DNA of 64,000 nt from Serinus canaria. Taxonomy: Eukaryota; Chordata; Aves; Passeriformes; Fringillidae. Below, in pieces: positions 33,601 to 45,715 of this stretch. The notes below the pieces were generated by a model. That model made no database searches. It was not told where the DNA came from and worked only from the letters and a program-made list of their open reading frames with translations. Every line of letters begins with the position of its first letter. The stretch's first letter is position 1. The translations under genes were made by a program, and so were the position numbers. The stretch spans positions 49,165,180 through 49,229,179 of the forward strand of contig NC_066314.1 in NCBI RefSeq assembly GCF_022539315.1. The letters run 5' to 3'.

Positions 33601-36600
33601 TGAGATGCAGTCAGATGGCTGTAAAAGGACTGAAATAGGTGTTCCTTGCATTCCGGTTTGGCTGGGATGAGGCTCTCCTGGCTCCACTGAGGCAGGTGTG
33701 AACAGCCCAGTAACTGAATAAGGCATTTTCCCAGCATGGCCACCTTCAAGTGTGTTAAATGAAACAGAAAGGAGCAGCTGAACAGGATCTGCAGTTTTTT
33801 CCCCATAATACGTATTTTCCTTTTCCATGGATAGTCCCACGGGGTATGCTGTAACCTATTGTTGTACTTATTTATTTACTCAGGTCTTGTAGATGATTTC
33901 AAAGCTCATGGCCAGGAAGGAGCAGCCAGATGCTGTTGCCATGTGGGACAAAAAATCTGCTCCAGTTTCCCACTTTGAACACGGATGAGAAGCCAGGTGC
34001 AACCCCCAAACCCAGGACTGAGCCCTGTTCCCTTTCCTCCCTGCTCTAACCTAGAAAGTGGAATATTTCATTGCAAGTTCATCCCATGTGGTTTTTCCCA
34101 AACAAGAGGTTAGCTGATTGGAGGGGTTTGGGTTAAGGAGCTGCTTCTCTTTTTGGGGAAAGACCAGGGTTGGGTGGAAGGGTGTAGGTGTAGGAGAAGC
34201 TTTGGGTGCTTGGAGATTTCCTGGTGCCAGATACCACTAATGCCTGAAGAAGGACAGCCAGCAACAGGGGATTTTTTTTCCCCTAGCTGGAAAACGTGAA
34301 TATTTATGAGCTTGGATTAAAAGATCCTCCAAGGAATCTGGGTGCATGTGCACACCCACCCAGGAAATGGAGGCCCTCAGGCAACAAAGGCTGGGAGCTG
34401 ACATGGAGCTGCTGTGCCCACTGTGATGCATTGTCTGCGCTGTGGTGCAGATGGGGAAGGATGTCATCACTGCTGGCAGTGTCCCTGGCATTTGGAACAC
34501 TTGTGGCCACAAATCCAAAGTGTCACCAGTGTGAGCTGGGAGTAAGCTGGGTGGGTCCTGAACTTCAGGTGTGATCAGTCCTCATGGAGCCGGAGTAGAG
34601 GGAAACAAGGGCCTCGTGAGACCTGGATGCCCGTGTTCAGCCAGAGCAGGTTCCAGCTGCCGCTTCTGCAGGCTAAGAGAGGTGGTCACTGCACTGCTTG
34701 AACTGGGGAGAGCAGCAAGGTCTGCTGCTCCCCTGTGCTGGCAGGACCTAGCTACCTGCATGGGAGAGGTCACAGTGCCAAGTTTTGGAAGTTAGCAGAG
34801 GTCTTTGGATAAGGGCATCTGCACCTCAGCTCTCCACGGCTGGTGTGGGATGCGCAGAATTCCCATCCACAGGTTTAGAAAGGACCTGAGGAGCTGCCAG
34901 ATCCAGTTATGGAGAGACACAGTGAACTTGTAAAGGAGTGGGAGGATGAAGGTAAAGCCCAAAGGAAGGACTTGCTTTTTGGGAACTTTTTCTTTCACTC
35001 CTTTCCACCCTTCACCCAAAGACCCCTCCTGCTTGCCAGGAAACTTGATCGGGGCAAGCATTTTGCCACCTGGCTTATGCACGCACCAGTCAAGGAAACA
35101 ATTCTCCAGCTGAAAGAGGAAATCTCCGTCCTGGCTATTTCCAACCTCTATTGTTTGTTACCCAACTCATGCATTACACAGACCAGTGGGCAAAGCAGCA
35201 CGATTGCAACACTATGCATGTGCTTTCAGACACTTAATTTTAGCATTGCATCCTCTGATTTGTGGTACTGAGAAAACCCAGTTCTAAGGAAAGAGGAAAT
35301 CTGTGTTTCTGACACTTGATTTTGACCATAAAAGGAATCAGATCATTCAAGTGACCTAACAGGTTTAGTCATTCACACTGTAATCCTCTGAGTCCAGCAA
35401 ATCCCTCCTGGGGTTTTCTCATTCCCAAGGAGCTGGATTGCCTGGGAGCTCTGGGCTGGGTTAAAATCCTCGAGTGACTGGAGCTTTTGTACCTCTGATT
35501 AAGCTCCTGATCTTTGGACCTTTGCTCTGGGCAGTACAGGACACATGCACTGGCCTTTCAAGCAATCTCAGGATGGGACTGACTTTGCTATCAAGTGTCA
35601 CACCTTGACACCATTTCTCCTACAGACCCAAATATGTCTTTAAGGCACTTGTCTACATGTTGTCCAAAATCTTCCTGCCTTTCCCCAATAACAGGGCTCT
35701 CCTCAGCTGCAGGTGTGAAAGGCATTTTTCAAAGAAGTTTAATGGAATGAATTTAGGAATAAACAGCTCTGGAGGGAGGCTCTGTGCAGCACTGTAGGCT
35801 GAGCTCTAAGTGCAGAAGCCCCCTTTGCCTTGTCCTGCACACAGCAGTGCTCTGCAGCACATCTTAGTCCCCTCCCAGGGAGGAGTAAAAAGTCCTTCCA
35901 AGCTAGAAAGAGATTGGGATTGATGCACAGCAGCTCTTCCTACAGAAACAGGCCCTGAGACAGCAAGGACCTGCCTCCCTGCTGAGCAAGGCACCTTAGC
36001 TGGTGCTCCCCACAGATTCCCTGACCTGGCATTGCAGGGATTCCTCCACCAGCCATGCAGCCAAGAACCACACAGACCAAAATCACAGCACTTGAGGCAA
36101 GTGTCCAGCCCCAACCAAGCAAGAAGCAAACCCCAAACCTCGCCAGCTCCTCACCCTACCAATGCCAGGGCAGAGGCACCAGGCTCTGGGGTGAGGCTGA
36201 GACCCCTGCTGCATGCCCAGCCATGGGTATGGAAACTGCACACGGCAGGTGTAGCTGCAGGGAGGTCTGTCACCAGGACTCCCTTGAGAGCTTCCCAAAA
36301 GCCTCTCCAGGCCTAGGAATGGCTGCGCTGGCCACTTCCTAAAATTTAGAAGCATCCTTGGGGTTTTTTTGGCGATCTTGCAGACATAACATGCTTTCAA
36401 TTCCTCAAAAACAATGTTCTGCATGTGACCAAAGACACTGTCCTCTGTCCTCCCTGGGGTCCCTTCCCCTTCCCATAACATGTGTGTGCAGCTGCTGGTA
36501 GGAGCCAGGGAGTCTCCTTCTCCTTCTTTTTCAGTAGTCAATGGGGCTATGACATGTGCCTGTTTCATTGAGAAAGGTACCACACCACAGAAGGATGTGA

Positions 36601-39600
36601 AAGGGGAAAGTGGGAAGCTGGAGTAGGTGGAACAGGGGTGTGCTTTAAAAGAAGAAAGAACTCTTTCTTTTTTCCAAGTACCTGGTTGTGCAAGACCTGA
36701 GGATTGTGATTTGACTATGGGACAAAACCATCATGACATAGCTTTGGCCGAAGGTCAACACTTGCCTTGTTTGGTTTGGCGTGTCAGTGAAAAAAAGGAA
36801 AAAAAAAGCCATAAAGAAAGAAAGAAAGGAGGTCTTGAAATATCTGAATTGCTGATCCTGGCTCACCTCTGCAAGGGTGGAGGAGCTGGGAGCAGTTTGA
36901 GGCAGCCAGCAAAGGGGCACTCTTGGGCTCTGTGCTTTCTTTGGGAATGAAGCAGGGCTTTGGGGTTTTCCTGCACCCCCAAGAGCTGAAGCAATGCTGA
37001 GAGAAAGAGAGTGGTGTCCTCCATCAGCCTGATGATCCCAGCAGCCACTTTGGAGTAGGGGTAATGCCAAGCATCCTCCACTTGTCTAGGTACAGTGAGA
37101 AGTACAGTCAGACTGATGAGTTGCAGGTTGTGGAAGAGCAACAGAAATACGATTATTGTGAGCTGAATTCAAGTGCTCACGCCAGGGGAACTTCAGTGCT
37201 CCAGTACATACTCGTCCTTCCCATGCACACACACCACTGAGAAAGAGAGCTGGGCTTTCTCATCCAGTGGGTGCCCTGTTCTTCCCACTGGGCTGTTTTG
37301 CAGTTGCAGGCCAAGACAGGAATGCCAGGAATGTGAAATCCCGGCACACTGCCCTGTGTCCCGTCCTGTCTGTCCCCCCCCCCGGCTGCCCCCCGCTTCC
37401 CTGGCCTGTCGCAAGAACAGGATATTCACCCGAGCGACGAGCGACATACACTCACACACGTCTTGTTATCAGGAAAAAACACTCAGTCAGCGTCTGGAAT
37501 GGGCTCTCATTAACTGTGTGGCCACCAGGGCTTCCCTGTGGGGCCGTGGGGAAAGCGCTCGCTCATGATGGGATGCAGGCAAGTGGGCAGCAGTGGGTCA
37601 GATCTTCCAAGGCCACCAGCATGGCAAAGGCTGGAGGTGAGCATCAAGTGCCAGCACAGCCCTGCCATCACCCCCAGTGGTCCCTTTCCTCCTGTTCTCC
37701 CTCCTGGCAGAGCCACATGGTGGCAGGGAGAGCCTCTACAGAACAGAGCATCCACCCTGGGGCAAGGTTTCACCCCCTCCTTGCTGTGGTGAAGTTGGGG
37801 TCTTCAGGTTGAGAGCTGCCCTCAGCCCCATTTCCCTGCGTCGGCCACCCTCAATCATGTCAACATGTCCCTGCTTCCAGCACAGGCTCTGCAAAGACGT
37901 CCTGTCTCAGGTAAACAGGATCTCGCTGCGCTGTGTGACCTTGTTTACCTCCCTGAAAGAATTTGGCTGGAATTTTTTTTTATTATTTTTTTTCTTCCTA
38001 AGGGCTGGTGAGTCACCCTGCAGAAATGTGTGCTGCCTTTCCACCCTGACTCACCTCTCTGCCCACACTTCTGCCTTTCCCTCTTGCCCCCCAGCTCTGG
38101 GGCAGCTGAGAAGCCCCTGTTTAAATGATGATGCAACACACGGACTGGTGCTGGTGCTGGTGCCAGTGGACCTGGCAGTGGCAGCTCTGCCACAGGAAAC
38201 ATGGCCAGGCGTTTGGGCAGTCTCTGTGCCAAAACACAGGAAAAGCACCAAGAAATTACTCCGTGCATTGTCAACTCCAAAACCACCAAAGAAAACAAAA
38301 CAAAGCAAAAAAACAACCAAAAAAAAAAAATTGTCCTCACTAGAACAATTGCCCAGAAGAATAGAAAATAGAAAAAAAAAAAGAGGCCAATGGACCTGGC
38401 TCACTTCCAGGACCCTTGTTTTCCTTTCCCAACACAATGCACGTTAAATAATACTTCCTTCTCACAACAAGGCCCTCCTGGGCTGGTTTTTGTTTTTCTC
38501 CCCTGTGTGTGGGGGTCGGTGAGCACAAATGGCTCCCAGGAGCATCGGCACTGCAGGGCTGCTGCTCATCCCCACTGCCATGGATTGCCCATTCCCAGCA
38601 CTGCAGAGGAGTGAGGGCACTGCGGTTGGGCAGCTCGCCTCCCCCTCAGCTTTCTGGTGGGGAGCAGCAGACCCTTGAGCACTTCTCCTGACCTCTCCCA
38701 CCACTTTGCAGGATTACATCTCCAGGGAAGCTAGGCAGGCATCCCAAACCACTGCTGTGTAACCGTTCCCAGGCTGCGGAGGCATCCATACCAACTTATC
38801 ACAGCAGCCATATCACACATGTTGATTTATTGCCAGATTAAATGTAACAGAGTAAGAGAACAATGTACATTACATGGGGGGTGAAGAGCTTCATGACATT
38901 TCAGGCTTCCAGACTGGAACTAGAGGAATCCCTGTTACTTGCACCTAGGCTCTTCAGTTCCCATTTGCCTTGTGGTCAGTTTTCTTTCCTTTGGGATTTC
39001 TCTTCCCAATGACAGTGTCACTGGCACCCAAGTGGCTGTATTTAAATGTCTCTGTGGAGAAAGAATCCAAGTAGAACTAGGTTTGTTTATTCTAACTTCT
39101 TTCCTGAAAGATTTAACATCTGAGATACCAGTCCTCTCTTTGTTGGCAGTGTCAATCAACAGTCTCCAAGGGGCTGATCAGATCCATATCTCTTTTGTCT
39201 GAGGATTGTTGGGATTGCTGATTAAATAACAGGTGCAGGAAAGAAAGGAGTTGTCCTTCTTTAAACCAAACTGAGGCCTTGGTACACAAAATGACATCAC
39301 TTCAGCTGTATATGCATGTCCTCACATTTCTGCTTTCTTACTTGAGGACACGGGCTGCTGGGCAAAATGGACCCGCTGGCTCAACGCTCAGTCAAGAGCT
39401 CTCTCAGCTGGCCAGCCTTGTCCTGGCACAAGGCAAGAGGGACAGATGCAGCAGTGGAGCAGCAGGTGGCAGGTCTAGTAGGTATTTGGTGTACTTGCCC
39501 ACTGACACTTGAAGTTGAGCAAACTCACTTGTTTCAAGGATTGGCTTTACGCACTGACATCCCTGAGGCAATCTAGAAGAGCCAGATCCAAGGTCCCACC

Positions 39601-39691
39601 TACCTGCATTGTCTGGGCTCAAACGTCAGTTCCTGCCCCTGAGTAAGGATTTGTGTTCTGGGCAAAAACAAATGTTTTGTGAAGGTGAGAT

Positions 39692-39793
39692 CTTCTTGGC
39701 GCTGTTTTGGTGTGTTCTTCTCCCATCAGAAGATGAGCCTCAAGTTCTTGGCGCTGTTTTGGTGTGTTCTTCTCCCATCAGAGGATGAGCCTG
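39692..39793. repeat. 52-bp tandem duplication
   Basis: The block TTCTTGGCGCTGTTTTGGTG...CATCAGARGATGAGCCT occurs twice at a 52-base offset, differing by one A/G in the aligned core. It is a recent local duplication. Confidence 0.9.
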
Positions 39794-41785
39794 TCCACTG
39801 CTACAAGGGTGTACGTGGTCAGTCACACATCAGCAAGAGGTTGGTCAGTGAAAGATGGTTTCTGAACAAAGTTAGCCATGCCAAAGAGGTGCTGGAGACA
39901 GATTAGTGGGAATTAGGAAGGAAATTGGGGCAGAGCTAGAACATAGCATGCAGCCCTGCAGAAGTCTGAGTGTTTGTACTGCCCCTGTGCTTGCTATGCC
40001 CTCCATACATTCCCAAATCTGTGTAGTGGACATCAGTGGGATTCATCCCACAGCAGATGTCTAACCACTGGCTCTGAAGTCTCAGCCAGCTGTCTTATCT
40101 CCCTTAATAATCTACAGAGTGAAATGGGCATGTCCAGAAAAAGAGCTTGATGCCGTGGCTTAAACTTTTTAAGGTTGTGGATGAATCATGCTGTGGCAGT
40201 GCTCAACACTCCCTTTTGTCTAGAGAAGAAGACAAAGGCTGTTAGTGTTTGACTGCTTCATTTTCACTCAGTTCAATTTAAGATGCTTAAATTTTAGCTG
40301 GCAAATGCCAAGAACAGTGAATCCCACCTCAGGAGTACAATGTACCAGTGTATGACAAGCAGCAGCAAGTCCAGGAGCACAGCTCCTCTCTTGATTTATT
40401 TAACAGCTACAGTTATTGCTTAAACTTGATCATGGGAACCACTGTCTCAGCAAAATCCGTCTTGCTCAACATGCAGAGTATGCCTTGTCCTTCAACAGTG
40501 CTATCAAAGAATATGTCCCCCAGGGACCTCAAAACACAGGAAAGAGTTGCTGGGGCTAGCAACTCACGTCTGAGAGTGGGGTTTTCTCTGGATCTGGCAT
40601 GGCACTTGTTTTTATCAGCTGCCAAACCTTTGGCAATTCACCAGCTCCTGATAACGCAAGCAAAAACCTGGAAAAGACAAATACAAACACTTAGGCCGCA
40701 TTACTCTGTACATGCAGGGGTCTTCGTGCCTGGTGGGAGCAACCAGGTTGTCCATACTTGCCCCTATGTCCAGGGCAGCCCCTGGACACCAGGTCTCAGT
40801 GACAAAGAGCAAGAATGCTGGCACATCTCCCTCCTGCCAGTGAGACATTGGTGGAAAGTTTTAGCCAGCAAATATTTGTTGCTTGGCCTCTTCTATTAAG
40901 GGAGCAGATGCTGAAGGTTGTTTGGCTAGCTGATCAAATAAATCCCAATGTTTTCTGCCAGACCAGGTGAAATCAAGATTTTCAGCTCCCTGGTCCTTAT
41001 GAGATCATCAGGCAGGATTCAGCAGCTCAGTTACTGCTGAATATTTGGCTTTAAGAGCATCATTCTGGCCATAGCCTCGATAACAACCATGAATCCACAT
41101 TTCAAATGGTACTTCGAAGCACCAGACAACAAGAATACAAAATGAATATATTCAGATCATGCTGTGTATGTGCCCTTTAAACCTTTTTTAATGTTCCCCA
41201 GGACTCAGACTTGGAGGCCTGTGTAGATAAGTGGTAGGTTTTGCTGGTCAGCTCACATATGAGCCTGTTCAGGGCTGTGTCAGTGCCATGCCAGCTCACC
41301 AAACTGAGATATTTTCAAGGTGTCTATCAGAATGATCACTTCCCATAGCAGCCTGTCACATGGAATATGTGCTTTTTTTTGACAGGGAAAGTCCATCCCT
41401 AGCTCTCTTTTGTCCCCCACTTGTACCAGGTACACATCTGGGATGCGTGATGTTCATGTGAATGCCAAGTTCATCTGTATCACAGAAAGTGGGAAGCAGT
41501 GGTGGTGACCTCAGCCACGGCTGAGTGCTGAGAAGTCATGTGAACATTTATAAAAGGAGATATAGGACACTACCCCATCTGTTTGGTATCTCCCCGCTCC
41601 CTTCACTCAGGTATAAACTTCCTGCAGCTGATGCCAGCCCCAGTAGCTCAATGATCCACCAGGGCATGACCCCTTGCTCCTCTATCCTTTGGTGAGCAGA
41701 TATGTTACTGAGATAAAATTACTTCTTAATGTTTTTATTACCATGTCTTTTGCACACCCCCTCATAACAAACTACCAACTCCCAA

Positions 41786-42020
41786 CACTAAAAGAGGATC
41801 TATTCAGATTAGGTAGAAATCTTTGTGAGGTGGTGAAACACTGGCAAAAATTGCCTAGTGACGTAGTACACGACATATCCTTGGAAACCTTCATGATTAG
41901 CTTGGACAGGTCCCTGAGCAGGTTCATTTAGTTGAAGATGTCCCTGCTCATTGCGGGGGGGTTGGACTTGATGGTCTTTAAAGGTCCCTTCTGACCCAAA
42001 CCATTCTAGGATTCTATGAA
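41786..42020 (+). mobile_element. CR1 LINE retrotransposon, 5'-truncated 3' end
   Basis: About 235 bases resemble the CR1 3' UTR. They include a GTGGTGAAACACTGG segment, GACAGGTCCCTG, and the terminal GGTTGGACTTGATGGTCTTT AAAGGTCCCTT block. It ends in CATTCTAGGATTCTATGA, the imperfect 8-bp tail typical of CR1. CR1 is the dominant LINE of birds and reptiles. The copy is diverged and has no coding capacity; the 85-residue frame over it is meaningless. The 5' edge is approximate. Confidence 0.85.
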
Positions 42021-45000
42021 CACCACGGTCATGGTCATGAGGAGCTGCAGCAGTCTGCTTTGGGGTGAGGCATGTGCATAGTGACAGCTTTACAGTGACA
42101 CCTCTAACACTGACTATCTACTTTTTCTTTATTTTTTACAAGTTATCCTACAAAATAACTCTATTCATTGGCAACTTTCTCGACCTGAGTTTCCAGGGGT
42201 TACAATGACTAGTGATCCTACAGAGTCCTGCATCTTTTAAGGGGGTTCAACCACCCATTTGGCCAAATTGTGCCAAGAGCCATCTTCCTATTGGGTTTTT
42301 CTATCAGCAAGTAGACTGTACCTGTCAATCTTGCTGAAGCAACAGTTTTTCTCAGAAACAAATCTACCTACGCTGCAGTTTCAGGCTCTTCCTAAGAAGG
42401 GTTCTTCTGAAGTGCAGTGTAAGGCTGAATAATTTCAGATGGGAAGCATAACTGTCTACTGAGAAAAACGGGAACATGCACTCCATTTTAAGCCCATTAC
42501 AGAAAGAATTAGAAAGTCACGCGGATGCAAAGCTAATATCATCCTCTAGATAGTAACTGCTGCATCTAGTGCTGCTCAGCAATGTGCAAAAATAGAAGTA
42601 GGCAGAAATCCACCCAGAAAAAAGCCAAGATTTTTTTCTAATGTCAGTCAGGTGCCCAGACGTGGCTCCTGAGCTGGGAACTTCCCGTTGGCCTGACTGC
42701 CCCAGCGACCCCTCCTCGCCTCCATTCTCCCAGACACCTGCAGTTTTCTTTGAAGCAAGGACATGGCAGGCATTTCCCAGAGACATGTCAGGACACAGAA
42801 GGAAAAGCAGAGGGATGGATTCTATCTGTCAGCTCACGATGAAATACAGTGACAGCCCCCCAAGTCCCAAAAGAAAGCTCAATTTTTTTTCTAGTTAAAA
42901 AAAGCATTTGGCTCCTTCCCTAGACCAGCTGCTTCCTACATAAGTAAGAGGCATGCGCAGTGTACAGAAAAGAATATTTGACATTCCTAATCAATTAGAT
43001 AAAGGGAAAAACCAGTCCATTTTCCTGTTCAAAATAAAATTATCGTGGTTACTTCAGATTTCAAGGGCATTTATCTTTCAGCTTCAGACAGAGGGGCACT
43101 GAGTAGACTGCAGGTTACTGACCCAGGGCTAGAGAATGACTAAGCTGCCAGCTGGAATGGAGGAGCCCAGGCTCAGCTCTAGTGAAGCACTGGGATGAGA
43201 ACAGCTGTGTCAGCTGTCAGCCAAGTCAGGTGTGCCCTAACAGAGCCAGGAGTGTGCCAGGCCAGGAAAAACTGGCAACACGGGAGGAGGGAGTTAAAAC
43301 ACCTCAAACCAAATTGTTCAAGGGAAGCACTCCCAGATCTTGCCCGCACACTCCCTGGCTTTGAAAACTCGTGTAAACATTTAGTCAGGGAAATGCCAAG
43401 GAAATCAAGGTGAGGAAGAAGGTGGCCAGAAGGCTTGTAAGAGAACAAAGGCACTTTCCTAATTTGAGTTCAGCTCTGGATGTTTCAGTGGAAAAGGCAC
43501 AGCATGAGATGTGTTGTGTATCTTTTACTCAAAAGCACAGGAGGCTCCAGGCCCTGGGTCAGGTGCCAGGCACCACTGCCAGCCCTGCAGCAGAGGCAAA
43601 AGGGGCAGGTACAGTGGGATGGTGCCCTCTCCTTGAAGATCATGTGTCTCTTGATCATCTCTGAGGCCTCTCCACAGGCCAGTGGAGAATGGATGAGGTC
43701 TTTGAGAGGACTGACTGTGCTGTCTCCCAATTCAGAGGAAAGCAGCAGCCCCGTTGCACTGCCGTAGTGCAACCAGGGTGAGCACGGTAGGCTGCAGGTC
43801 CCTGGTATGGGATTTACCCCAAGCAATTACAGGCTCCCCCTGCAGTTCCTGGAGACTTCAATCCCGGACAGTGATATCAGAAGTCTCAGTCGCTGCTGAT
43901 TTGCACTTGCAATACCAAGCCTGTGTTCTTACTTTGTTAGCACAGCATGTTTTCCTAGGAAAAATACATGCCAATAGGGCAGCAGAGTGTTGGAGCCTAC
44001 AAACCCCTGTCCAGACGCAGCAGAGCCCTCTGGAGACTGCTCTCACACGTGGAATCTTGGGCCTGTAGTGCCACCTAATGAACAGGAGCAGCGCAGAGCC
44101 CACATGGATGCTGCTGAGTGCAGGGAAATCAGGCAAAGGCACTTGCTAGGGCACTTCATTAATCTCGAATGCCTTTCATCCCTCTACCAGAGCTTCAAAA
44201 CCTACTTATTTGATCCTCAGAACCCTGCTGTCAGGCAACAGACAATAATAACCCTGTTCTGTGAACAAGCTGAGAAGCAGCTTTTTGCTGAGCCCAAATG
44301 CACAAACCCAAATACGCAAAACAAGCTGAGAGTAGTTGAGTGACAAATGAGAGTTAACTCCTTGTTCCACGTCACTTTTGGAAATAGTGCTTCCAAGGGA
44401 CAGGGCAAAGCAGTGACGTGGTGCATTGTTGCAATTTGCACCCTTCTCCTGGTACTCCTTGGCTTGTTCATAGTGCACCAACAGGACCCACCCACCTGGG
44501 TGATGAGCCATGATCTCCCTCCCACCTTTCAGGAGGCAGAAGCCTGGTTCTGTTTGGTTCATGGGGACAGTGGTCAGGCATGAGGTGCTAAAGGACATTT
44601 CCACAGGAAGAAACCAGCTGCTGGTTGACTTTTCCATAGGACATTGTCAAGGAGAACAAATATTCTACACAAAGTGTAAGCTTCATGCTGGTCGCAGCAA
44701 CGGCCTTCTCAGATCCAGAGAGCAAAATGCTGAGGTGCTTCCCAGGACTGTGTTCTGGTTTCTGACTTCTGCTGATAAAAGGAGGCATCCCAGGGGACAA
44801 ACCACCACCCAGGAGAGGGAGCTGCAGCAAGCAGGCAGTGTGGGGAGTTCAGTCTCTCCCTGGAGCTTAGGAGTTAGGGCTCTGCATCCTTCCTTCCTTC
44901 TCCCTTTACCTTTTCTGCCGTGATCTCAGGTCAGACACCCACCAGCGCAGAGCCTCTGTAAAGGTGCTGTCACAGAGCGCAGCACATGAGTGAATGGGAG

Positions 45001-45651
45001 CCGTGTGGTCAGAGACCTTCCCCAGAAATGGAGGGTCTGAGCTGAGCATTCTCCTCAGACTGCAGGGACTGTAACACACTCTTTCCAGCAGTCCAGCCTG
45101 CTCTAGACCACTCAGCATGGCATGGCAGGGCATGGTTTAATGTGGTAGGTCTGTAGCACGGGTGGAGAGCACCTCCCAGGTTCAGCATCCCAAGGGCATA
45201 ACCCAGACATGTCTTGGTGTGAGGGCTGGGAGACTGATTCTGGCACCAAAGCAGCAGACCTGGCCACAAATACCCATCATGTTGTGACAGCACAGATGCT
45301 GAACTCTCAGTTAAGTGTGAAACAGGCTCTAGCCCCATAGCTGGTTTTGAAATCTTTCAAATTTTTCAAAATGCTTCTGGGGTGGAGGAAGTGAGTACTG
45401 CCACTCTGGCCCTTCCCAAAGGAAGGACCAGGGGATATACACTGTCTCACATGCAAATAGTCCTCCATGAAAAAAAACATTTTTAGGGCTGGATCTCCAC
45501 AAACAGGTGGTGCCAGGAGAAGATCATACGTGAGAGTGGGAGTCTTTGGAAGTTTTAAGCAATGAACAGCTGAAGAAGTTTCCACAGAGCATGTGGGAGC
45601 CAAGGCATTTCAAAGACATATCATATGTCCACAGATGGGCAGGCTTTCACT

Positions 45652-45715
45652 AAAACAACAAAACTCAAATTAATTGAAACAACAAAACTCAATTTCATTG
45701 AAACCACAAAAATAT
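45652..45715. repeat. 24-bp tandem repeat, about 2.5 copies
   Basis: Units like AAACAACAAAACTCAAWTT recur at a 24-base spacing, beginning near 45652 and 45676, with a partial third. The tract is A-rich. Confidence 0.75.

Larger units (their letters stand above)
29238..41785. other. PDGFB-CBX7 intergenic DNA, proximal half
   Basis: No gene is recognised. It contains a 12-bp minisatellite at 30436-30695, a cluster of AATAAA motifs at about 30844-30871 and a well-formed AATAAAGC at 32259. Other tracts are a GA-rich run at 33133-33173, A-rich runs at 36783-36830 and 38278-38385, a C run near 37370 and a 52-bp tandem duplication near 39.7 kb. The AATAAA motifs could end an unannotated noncoding transcript, but no exon upstream of them is supported. 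Confidence 0.55.

Noticed and set aside
37677..38447. 256-residue plus-strand frame
   Set aside because: No recognised domain, overlapped by other frames, and ends in Lys-rich translation of an A-rich tract.
41674..41931. 85-residue plus-strand frame
   Set aside because: Mostly covers the CR1 3' UTR fragment, which is noncoding.
43754..44343. Frames of 104-118 residues in the intergenic region
   Set aside because: No domain, no conserved exon borders, and several competing frames on both strands.
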